Below, one piece after another: positions 39,443-45,569 of a DNA stretch of 45,569 nt. A program made the position numbers and the translations under genes. The number at the start of each line of letters is the position of its first letter. Position 1 is the stretch's first letter. This DNA comes from Afipia sp. 64-13 (GTDB taxonomy: Bacteria > Pseudomonadota > Alphaproteobacteria > Rhizobiales > Xanthobacteraceae), in assembly GCA_001897755.1 (NCBI GenBank), contig MKUJ01000003.1:233025-278593 (forward strand), given 5' to 3'. The notes under the pieces are model-generated. The model was not told where the DNA came from and searched no databases. It worked only from the letters and a program-made list of their open reading frames with translations.

Positions 39443-40510
39443 ATGGCTCGCATCACGTTGCGTCAATTGCTCGATCATGCGGCGGAGAACGATTACGGCG
39501 TGCCGGCCTTCAACATCAACAACATGGAGCAGGCCCTCGCCATCATGGAGGCGGCCTCCGCGCTCGATGCGCCGGTGATCATCCAGGCCTCGCGCGGCGC
39601 GCGCTCCTACGCCAACGACGTCATGCTCAAGCACATGATGGATGCGGTCACTGAGATCCATCCGCAGATTCCGGTCTGCGTGCATCTCGATCACGGCAAC
39701 GAGCCCGCGACCTGCATGACCGCCATTCAAGCCGGCTTCACCTCGGTGATGATGGACGGCTCGCTCAAGGCCGACGGCAAGACGCCGGGCGACTGGGCCT
39801 ACAATGTCGGCGTCACCAAGACCGTGACCGACATGGCCCATCTCGGCGGCATCTCGGTCGAGGGCGAGCTCGGCGTGCTCGGCTCGCTGGAGACCGGCAT
39901 GGGCGACAAGGAAGACGGCCACGGCGCCGAAGGCAAGCTGTCGCACGACCAGTTGCTCACCAATCCCGACGAAGCGGTGAAGTTCGTCAGCGAAACCAAG
40001 GTCGACGCGCTGGCGATCGCGATGGGCACCTCGCACGGCGCCTACAAATTCACCCGCAAGCCGGATGGCGCGATCCTCGCCATGAACGTGATCGAGGAAA
40101 TCCACCGCAAGCTGCCGAACACGCATCTGGTGATGCACGGCTCCTCGTCGGTGCCGCAGGATCTGCAGGACATCATCAATCAGTTCGGCGGCAAGATGAA
40201 GCCGACCTGGGGCGTGCCGGTCGAGGAGATCCAGCGCGGCATCAAGCACGGCGTGCGCAAGATCAACATCGACACCGACAACCGCATGGCGATGACCGGC
40301 CAGATCCGCAAGGTGCTGACCGAGAACCCCGGCGAGTTCGATCCGCGCAAATATCTCAAGCCGGCCATGGAGGCGATGACCAGACTGTGCAAGGCGCGTC
40401 TGCAGGAGTTCAACACCGCGGGCCAGGCCAGCAAGATCAAGCGCATCCTCACCACCGCCGAGATGGCCAAGCGCTACGCATCCGGCGAGCTCGACCCGAA
40501 GATCGCGTAA
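39443..40510 (+). CDS. fba: Class II fructose-bisphosphate aldolase (Calvin-cycle subtype)
   Basis: 355 residues. The zinc site is in [20 protein letters not shown] and later in [10 protein letters not shown], with an Asp/Glu-rich centre ([20 protein letters not shown]). The sequence [20 protein letters not shown] and the region [20 protein letters not shown] match the FbaA/CbbA-type class II B subtype common in alphaproteobacteria and Calvin-cycle operons. It cleaves or forms fructose-1,6-bisphosphate. Last of the four glycolytic genes; the gap downstream holds a family C repeat. Start at ATG 39443, with AGG upstream. Confidence 0.96.
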   Translation: MARITLRQLLDHAAENDYGVPAFNINNMEQALAIMEAASALDAPVIIQASRGARSYANDVMLKHMMDAVTEIHPQIPVCVHLDHGNEPATCMTAIQAGFTSVMMDGSLKADGKTPGDWAYNVGVTKTVTDMAHLGGISVEGELGVLGSLETGMGDKEDGHGAEGKLSHDQLLTNPDEAVKFVSETKVDALAIAMGTSHGAYKFTRKPDGAILAMNVIEEIHRKLPNTHLVMHGSSSVPQDLQDIINQFGGKMKPTWGVPVEEIQRGIKHGVRKINIDTDNRMAMTGQIRKVLTENPGEFDPRKYLKPAMEAMTRLCKARLQEFNTAGQASKIKRILTTAEMAKRYASGELDPKIA

Positions 40511-40534
40511 GACAGAAACGCCCTGTCGGCACGG

Positions 40535-40615
40535 CATGGCCGGGCATCGCCCGTCGAAGACGGGCGTTAGCGCCTTTTGCCCGGCCCTGCGCGTCAATGC
40601 ACGGGTGAAAGACGT
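40535..40615. repeat. Intergenic repeat, family C, copy 2
   Basis: GGCCGGGCATCGCCCGTC then GAAGACGGGCGTTAGCGCC; the sequence GCCCGTCGAAGACGGGCGT is shared, in inverse orientation, with 15852-15911. It lies in the 265-bp gap between the aldolase and ThiE-like genes. Confidence 0.6.
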
Positions 40616-40775
40616 GAATGCCCGCGAGACACGGGCGAGCGAAAGGCGACGCCGTTCGCCGAACGGCCATGCGCGGGGCACGAGGGCGAAAAAGCAACGT
40701 TTTTCATCCCGATTTGAATTACAAAGCGTCCCACACTCCTTTTTTGGCCGCAGTCCGGGGACATCAAGCAGCACC

Positions 40776-41459
40776 ATGGCCACCAAACCGACATCCAAAG
40801 CCCCGGCACTCCCGCCCGTCCCTCGCCTTTATCTCGCGACGCCGCCGATCGCCGATCCCGCGCCGCTGCTGGTGCAGCTTCCCGCTTTGCTGGCGCAGGC
40901 CGATGTCGCCGCCGTGCTGCTGCGTCTCGCCCCGGCCGACGAGCGCGGCATGATCACCCGCGCCAAGGCGGTGGCCGGCCCGGTGCAGCAGGTCGGCGCG
41001 GCGCTGCTGATCGCGGATCATTTTTCGCTGGTGGCGCGCGCCGGCGCCGACGGTGCGCATCTGGCCGGCCTTGCGGCGATGGAAGAGGCGATGCCCACCC
41101 TGAAGCCGGACCGCATCGCCGGCACAGGCGGACTGCATACCCGCCACGACGCCATGGTGGCGGGCGAAGCCGGCGCCGACTATGTGCTGTTCGGCGAACC
41201 GGACCAGGGCGAGCGGCCCTCGGCGGACGCCATCTTCGAGCGCCTGCAATGGTGGGCGCAGGTGTTCGAGACGCCGTGCGTCGGCTATGCCGCTTCGCTG
41301 GACGAGGCGCGTTTGTTCGGCGGCAGCGGTGCCGAATTCATCATGCCGGGCTATGTCTGGGACGATCCGCGCGGCCCGGCCGTGGCGCTCGCCGAGGCGG
41401 CGCAGGCGATCGCGGCGGCCCATGCCGACGCATTCGCCGCGGCGGATGCAGGAAGGTAG
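40776..41459 (+). CDS. Divergent thiamine-phosphate-synthase-like protein (ThiE/TenI fold)
   Basis: 227 residues, TIM-barrel size. ARAGADGAHLAG and GEAGADYVLFGE mark it as a ThiE/TenI relative. However, the usual ThiE substrate residues are altered: the 'ReK' after the first strand is RLAPAD, the 'ND' before the A-x-x-x-GADG loop is AD, and the C-terminal 'GPvFpTxTK' is GEPDQGERPS. It may not make thiamine phosphate; a non-thiamine role or a TenI-like variant is possible. No thiamine (TPP) riboswitch motif CTGAGA was seen upstream. The ATG at 40776 is the best start though poorly supported. Six bases separate it from the Sel1-repeat gene. Confidence 0.7.
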   Translation: MATKPTSKAPALPPVPRLYLATPPIADPAPLLVQLPALLAQADVAAVLLRLAPADERGMITRAKAVAGPVQQVGAALLIADHFSLVARAGADGAHLAGLAAMEEAMPTLKPDRIAGTGGLHTRHDAMVAGEAGADYVLFGEPDQGERPSADAIFERLQWWAQVFETPCVGYAASLDEARLFGGSGAEFIMPGYVWDDPRGPAVALAEAAQAIAAAHADAFAAADAGR

Positions 41460-41465
41460 CGGCGC

Positions 41466-42563
41466 ATGACGACGCGGCCCGGATGGATGCTCGTTGCAGC
41501 CCTCGGCGGCGGCATCGCGCTCGCCGTGCCGGCGTTCGCCCAATTGTCGCTGACCCCGCCGGCCGAGCAGAAGCCGACGCCGCACGCGCCGGCCCCAAAA
41601 CCGCCGCCGCCCAGACCGGCGCCGAAGGCCGAATCCAAAGCGGGCCCGAAAGCCGAGCCCAAGGCCGAAGCCAAATCCGCCAAACCGGCTGCGGCGAAAA
41701 AGGACGCGCCCGCGGCGCCGATCGACCCCAACGTCGATGCCGCCTATGGCGCCTATCAGCTCGGCTACTACCGCACCGCGCTCGATCTCGCCACCAAGCG
41801 CGCCACCGAGCAGAACGACCCCAAATCGATGACGCTGATCGGCGAGATCTACGCCAGCGGTCTCGGCATCAAGCGCAACGACGACAAGGCTGCCGAATGG
41901 TACGGCAAGGCCGCCGATCGCGGCGATCGCAACGCGATGTTCGCGCTCGGCATGATGAAGATCAGCGGACGCGGCGGACCGGCCAATCGCAACGAAGGCG
42001 CCAAGCTGCTCGCCTCCTCGGCCAAGCTCGGCAAGCCCGAGGCCGCCTACAATCTCGGCCTGCTCTATCTCGAGGGCCAGGTTTTTCCGCAGGATCTCAA
42101 GCGCGCCGCCGAACTGTTCAAGCAGGCCGCCGACGCCGGCAACGCCGAGGCGCAATATGCGCTCGCCACGTTCTATAAAGAGGGCCGCGGCGTCGAGAAG
42201 AACATCACCGAGGCAACGCGGCTGCTCGGCCTCGCCGCGCTCGCCGACAATGTCGATGCCGAGGTGGAATACGCCATCGCGCTGTTCAACGGCACCGGCG
42301 TGAAGAAGGACGTTCCGACCGCGATCGCCCTGCTCAACCGCGCCGCGCGGCAGAACAGCCCGATCGCGCAGAACCGCCTCGCCCATATCCTGATCGAGGG
42401 CAAGGGCGTGCCAGTGGACAAGATCGCCGGCTTCAAATGGCACCTGATCGCCAAGACCGCCGGCGCCGGCGACCCCGACCTCGACGCGCGAATGGCCGAA
42501 TTATCCGCCGAGGACCGCAAAAAGGCCGAGGATGGGGCGCGCCACTGGTTCGGGGTCCGCTGA
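41466..42563 (+). CDS. Secreted Sel1-like TPR repeat protein
   Basis: 365 residues. The signal peptide (MLVAALGGGIALAVPAFAQ) is followed by a Pro/Ala/Lys-rich linker (~35-85), then six or so Sel1-type repeats with the pattern 'A...LG..Y..G.Gv..d...A..w...AA..G': for example SMTLIGEIYASGLGIKRNDD, AAYNLGLLYLEGQVFPQDLK and AQYALATFYKEGRGVEKNIT. Exported, probably periplasmic, acting as a protein-binding scaffold. Probably co-transcribed with the ThiE-like gene. Function unknown; the repeats suggest a partner such as an envelope enzyme. Confidence 0.85.
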   Translation: MTTRPGWMLVAALGGGIALAVPAFAQLSLTPPAEQKPTPHAPAPKPPPPRPAPKAESKAGPKAEPKAEAKSAKPAAAKKDAPAAPIDPNVDAAYGAYQLGYYRTALDLATKRATEQNDPKSMTLIGEIYASGLGIKRNDDKAAEWYGKAADRGDRNAMFALGMMKISGRGGPANRNEGAKLLASSAKLGKPEAAYNLGLLYLEGQVFPQDLKRAAELFKQAADAGNAEAQYALATFYKEGRGVEKNITEATRLLGLAALADNVDAEVEYAIALFNGTGVKKDVPTAIALLNRAARQNSPIAQNRLAHILIEGKGVPVDKIAGFKWHLIAKTAGAGDPDLDARMAELSAEDRKKAEDGARHWFGVR

Positions 42564-42668
42564 GCGCGGCCGCGGGCCTTGACGCCCCGGCGCTTTGAAG
42601 CCAATACCCTTCGCGCGCCACTCCGCGCCACCGCCCCGCCCGCAACCCCTGGAAGCTGCGCCGAGTTC

Positions 42669-43457
42669 ATGATCCATTCCGCTCTCATCAACGTCATGGT
42701 CAAGGCCGCGCGCCGCGCCGGCCGCAGCCTCAAGCGCGATCTCGGCGAAATCGAGAACCTGCAGGTATCGCTGAAGGGCCCGGCCAACTTCGTCAGCGCG
42801 GCCGATCGCCGCGCCGAGGACATCCTCTACGAGGAGTTGAACAAGGCGCGGCCCGGCTACGGCTTCATCGGCGAGGAAGGCGGCACGCGCGAGGGCAGCG
42901 ACAAGACCAACACCTGGATCGTCGATCCGCTCGACGGCACCACCAATTTCCTGCACGGCATTCCGCAATTCGCCATATCGATCGGCCTGCAGCGCGAAGG
43001 CACCATGATCGCCGGCGTGATCTACAACCCGGCCAATGACGAACTCTACATTGCCGAGCGCGGCAAGGGCGCGTTCCTCAACGACACGCGGCTGCGCGTC
43101 GCCGCCCGCAAGAAGCTCAACGACTGCGTGATCGCCTGCGGCCTGCCGCATATCGGTCGCGGCGACCACGAACTGGCGCGGCGCGAGATGGCGGAACTGC
43201 AGCCGCGCGTCGCCGGTCTGCGCCGTTTCGGCGCGGCCTCGCTCGACCTCGCTTTCGTCGCCGCCGGCCGGCTCGACGGCTATTGGGAGCGCAACCTCAA
43301 GCCGTGGGACATCGCCGCGGGCCTGATCATGGTGCGCGAGGCCGGTGGCACCGTGAGCGGCATCGAGGGCCACGACAACGCGCTGGAAAGCGGCAACGTG
43401 GTGTGCGGCAACGAAACGATCCAGACCGAACTGGTCAAGATCCTCAAGCCGCTGTAA
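42669..43457 (+). CDS. suhB: Inositol monophosphatase family protein
   Basis: 262 residues. Metal-binding signatures FIGEEGG (Glu), the central IVDPLDGTTNFLHG (Asp-Pro-Leu-Asp-Gly-Thr) and the C-terminal KPWDIAAGLIMVREAGG. Hydrolyses inositol phosphates (or related sugar phosphates or nucleotides); SuhB homologues also bind RNA polymerase in E. coli. The start at ATG 42669 is the family start (MIHSALINVMVKAARRAG); an open frame extends 30 codons upstream without similarity. It lies 105 bp after the Sel1 gene. Confidence 0.92.
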   Translation: MIHSALINVMVKAARRAGRSLKRDLGEIENLQVSLKGPANFVSAADRRAEDILYEELNKARPGYGFIGEEGGTREGSDKTNTWIVDPLDGTTNFLHGIPQFAISIGLQREGTMIAGVIYNPANDELYIAERGKGAFLNDTRLRVAARKKLNDCVIACGLPHIGRGDHELARREMAELQPRVAGLRRFGAASLDLAFVAAGRLDGYWERNLKPWDIAAGLIMVREAGGTVSGIEGHDNALESGNVVCGNETIQTELVKILKPL

Positions 43458-43630
43458 CGCCGCGCCTGTTTCACGTTTCACCGGACGGATACATCCGCAC
43501 GCGGCCCGTGACGGCACGTGGCCCGACGGGCCATGGCTGGAACGAATTCATCAACTCGCGTCTTTTCTCCCGCCCTCGCTGTGCCATACTCCCGCGCGAC
43601 CCGTTCACGTGCGAGGACTGACGATCCGAC

Positions 43631-44644
43631 ATGGCGAAACATCCCGCTCCCACCGCCGACGACATCGAAGTCACCAAACTGTCGTCACCCCGCATTTTTC
43701 TGGTGCGGATGCTGGTCTTCCTGATCCTGTGCAGCCTGATCGTCGTCGTTCTCTACAAGCAGATCTGGACCGCGTTCCTCGCCAATCCCGGCCTCAACGC
43801 CCTGATCGGCGCGGTGCTGCTGATCGGCATCATCCTGTCGTTCCGGCAGGTGATCCGGCTCTATCCGGAAGTGGCGTGGGTCAATCATTTCCGCATCTCC
43901 GATCCGGGCCTCGCGCTGGAACGGCGGCCGACGCTGCTGGCGCCGATGGCCGCGATCCTGTCCAATCGCTCGGGACGCATGAGCATCTCGCAGCAGACCA
44001 TGCGGCATCTGCTCGATTCGATCGCGACCCGGCTCGACGAAGCGCGCGACATCTCGCGCTACATGACCGGCCTTCTGGTGTTTCTCGGCCTGCTCGGCAC
44101 CTTCTGGGGCCTGATCGAAACGGTCGGCTCGGTCGGTCATGTGATCGACGGCCTCAAGGTCGGCGGCGAAGCCGGCGCGATGTTCGACACGCTGAAGGAA
44201 GGCCTCGCCGCACCGCTCGGCGGCATGGGCATTTCGTTCTCGTCCTCGCTGTTCGGCCTCGCCGGCTCGCTGATCCTCGGCTTCCTCGATCTGCAATCGA
44301 GCCAGGCGCAGAACCGCTTCTACACCGATCTGGAAGACTGGCTGGCGGAGACGGTGCGCGAATATCACGGCGAGACCGGCACCGGCACAGGGCCGTCCGG
44401 CGGCGCCGATCTCGGTCCGATGATAGAGCGCCTGCGTACCAGCATCGAGGGCATCGGCTCCAGCCGCGCCACCACCACCGCGATGGCCAATCTCGCCGAA
44501 GCGATCCAGGGTCTGGTGCAGCACATGCGCAGCGAGCAGCAGCTGATCCGCGAATGGGCGGACGGCCAGGGCGAGCAGAACACGGAAATCCGCAAATTGC
44601 TGGAGCGTCTCGCGCGTGAGCGCGAAGAGGCGGAGCGGAGCTGA
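43631..44644 (+). CDS. MotA/TolQ/ExbB-like proton channel protein
   Basis: 337 residues. Two TM helices near the N-terminus (VRMLVFLILCSLIVVVLY; ALIGAVLLIGIILSF) and two more, the third starting MTGLLVFLGLLGTFWGLIET and the fourth in MGISFSSSLFGLAGSLILGF, matching the MotA/ExbB channel domain. A C-terminal helical coiled coil (EQQLIREWADGQGEQNTEIR) follows. It is three bases upstream of an OmpA/MotB-like gene, as in a motor pair. It lacks flagellar neighbours and does not look like tolQ, so it is a third type of stator-like complex. Function unknown in this group; a cell-envelope role is inferred. Confidence 0.8.
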   Translation: MAKHPAPTADDIEVTKLSSPRIFLVRMLVFLILCSLIVVVLYKQIWTAFLANPGLNALIGAVLLIGIILSFRQVIRLYPEVAWVNHFRISDPGLALERRPTLLAPMAAILSNRSGRMSISQQTMRHLLDSIATRLDEARDISRYMTGLLVFLGLLGTFWGLIETVGSVGHVIDGLKVGGEAGAMFDTLKEGLAAPLGGMGISFSSSLFGLAGSLILGFLDLQSSQAQNRFYTDLEDWLAETVREYHGETGTGTGPSGGADLGPMIERLRTSIEGIGSSRATTTAMANLAEAIQGLVQHMRSEQQLIREWADGQGEQNTEIRKLLERLAREREEAERS

Positions 44645-44647
44645 CGC

Positions 44648-45569
44648 ATGGCGCTGACACGACGGCGACACGACAGCGGATTCAACTATTGGCCGGGCTT
44701 CGTCGACGCGCTGTCGACGCTGATCCTCGCCATCGTCTTCCTGCTGTCGGTGTTTCTGGTGACGCAGTTCTTCCTGTCGCAGGAGGTCAGCGGCAAGGAC
44801 AAGGCGCTGGAGCGTCTCAACGCCCAGATCGCCCAGCTCTCCAGTCTGCTGTCGCTGGAGAAGACCGGAAAACTCACTCTGGAAGACCAGCTCTCGCAAT
44901 TGCGCGCGGGCCTTGCCGGCGCCGAGGCCGAGCGCGACCGCGTCAAGGGGCTCTATGACGGCCTCGCCGGCGCGGCGGCGAGCGGCGCGGGCCGCGCCGC
45001 TGAACTCGGCAAGGCGCTCGATTCGGAAAAGCAGATTTCGGCGCGCGCGCTGGCGCAGGTCGAAGTGCTGAACCAGCAGATCAGCGCGCTGCGCCGCCAG
45101 CTCGCCGCGCTGGAAGACGCGCTCGACGCTTCCGAGAAACGCGACAAGGAATCACAAGGCAAGATCGCCGAACTCGGCCAGCGCCTCAACGTCGCGCTGG
45201 CGCAGCGGGTGCAGGAATTGTCGCGCTACCGCTCCGAATTCTTCGGGCGGCTGCGCGCCATTCTCGGCGACCGGCCGGATATCCGCGTGGTCGGCGACCG
45301 TTTCGTGTTCCAGTCCGAAGTGTTCTTCGACACCGGACAGGCCGCGCTCTTGCCCGAGGGCCGCACCGAGCTCGACAAGCTCGCCAGCGCGCTGGTCGAT
45401 CTCGACAAGCAGATTCCGAGCGAGATCCCCTGGGTGCTGCGGGTCGACGGCCACACCGACGTGCGACCGATCAACAGCCCGCAGTTCAAATCCAACTGGG
45501 ATCTGTCGACGGCGCGCGCCATCTCCGTCGTGCAATATCTGATTTCGCGAGGCGTGCCGCCGCAACGCC
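44648..45569 (+). CDS. OmpA/MotB-like peptidoglycan-binding membrane protein (3' end outside window)
   Basis: 307 residues are visible, with the C-terminus beyond the window. A short basic start is followed by one TM helix (LSTLILAIVFLLSVFLV, ~23-39), then a long coiled coil (~50-190) and the start of an OmpA_C domain: VFFDTGQAALLPEGRTEL, RVDGHTDVRPINSPQFKSNW and LSTARAISVVQYL. The Asp in the segment before the TM helix (FVDALSTLIL) corresponds to the proton-binding Asp of MotB. Starts at ATG 44648 with GGAG seven bases upstream; it follows the MotA-like gene by three bases. The pair resembles MotAB or TolQR-Pal but without flagellar context. Confidence 0.82.
   Translation, partial: MALTRRRHDSGFNYWPGFVDALSTLILAIVFLLSVFLVTQFFLSQEVSGKDKALERLNAQIAQLSSLLSLEKTGKLTLEDQLSQLRAGLAGAEAERDRVKGLYDGLAGAAASGAGRAAELGKALDSEKQISARALAQVEVLNQQISALRRQLAALEDALDASEKRDKESQGKIAELGQRLNVALAQRVQELSRYRSEFFGRLRAILGDRPDIRVVGDRFVFQSEVFFDTGQAALLPEGRTELDKLASALVDLDKQIPSEIPWVLRVDGHTDVRPINSPQFKSNWDLSTARAISVVQYLISRGVPPQR

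Noticed and set aside
34941-40510. A Calvin-cycle (cbb) operon
   Set aside because: Transketolase, gap, pgk and aldolase are present, but no rubisco, phosphoribulokinase or CbbR gene lies in the window, so general central carbon metabolism is the safer reading.
40511-40775. Thiamine (TPP) riboswitch upstream of the ThiE-like gene
   Set aside because: No CTGAGA core is seen; the gap holds a repeat.
42564-42668. Possible suhB-type RNA motif upstream of the inositol monophosphatase gene
   Set aside because: No CCUCC-rich loop or convincing hairpin is present in the 105-bp gap.

Overview
This window is a chromosomal segment of a GC-rich alphaproteobacterium in the order Hyphomicrobiales. It is most likely from the Nitrobacteraceae (the Bradyrhizobium / Rhodopseudomonas / Afipia group). 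The evidence is the gene orders (ruvC-ruvA-ruvB with tol-pal-cpoB-tilS-ftsH; zapA-6S RNA-5-FCL; tkt-gap-pgk-fba), families common in this order (DUF4164, DUF2852, TorF-type porin), and intergenic repeats of a style typical of that lineage. The species cannot be fixed from the sequence alone. No tRNA, rRNA, CRISPR array, insertion sequence, prophage or integrase was seen. The window opens and closes inside genes.

Layout. (1) 1-6.9 kb: end of a FAD-dependent oxidoreductase, a META-domain secreted protein, an L-lactate permease, a BacA/SbmA-like ABC exporter, a TorF-type porin and a histone H1-like protein. (2) 6.9-12.1 kb: three-subunit glycolate/D-lactate oxidase glcD-glcE-glcF and a TetR regulator; with the permease this is a 2-hydroxyacid uptake and oxidation neighbourhood. 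(3) 12.5-21.5 kb: on the minus strand, tolQ-tolR-tolA-tolB-pal-cpoB, then tilS and ftsH (envelope constriction, tRNA-Ile modification, membrane proteolysis). (4) 21.9-26.8 kb: an accessory block between tolQ and ruvB. It holds a DUF2852 protein, two TetR regulators, a DUF1348 protein, ybgC, and a SqrR/BigR-type persulfide-sensing ArsR regulator divergent from a DUF2892 + YeeE/YedE pair. Clear palindromic operators sit in front of several of these genes. (5) 26.9-33.4 kb: ruvB, ruvA, ruvC (Holliday junction processing), mgtE, yebC, a YmdB-like metallophosphoesterase and 5-formyltetrahydrofolate cyclo-ligase. (6) 33.5-34.7 kb: 6S RNA, zapA and a DUF4164 protein. (7) 34.9-45.6 kb, plus strand: transketolase, GAPDH, phosphoglycerate kinase, class II aldolase, a divergent ThiE-like protein, a Sel1-repeat protein, an inositol monophosphatase, and a MotA-like / OmpA-domain pair cut by the window end.

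The most interesting signals are non-coding. The mgtE leader can form two mutually exclusive structures, one of which buries the Shine-Dalgarno sequence. A repeat of about 102 bp supplies the stop codons of two convergent genes (YeeE/YedE and ruvB). The ruv genes are separated by copies of the same palindromic element. A persulfide-sensor gene overlaps ybgC by ATGA, which could tie sulfide sensing to the head of the Tol-Pal locus. Perfect operator palindromes predict targets for three TetR regulators. All regulatory calls are inferences from sequence symmetry and position.
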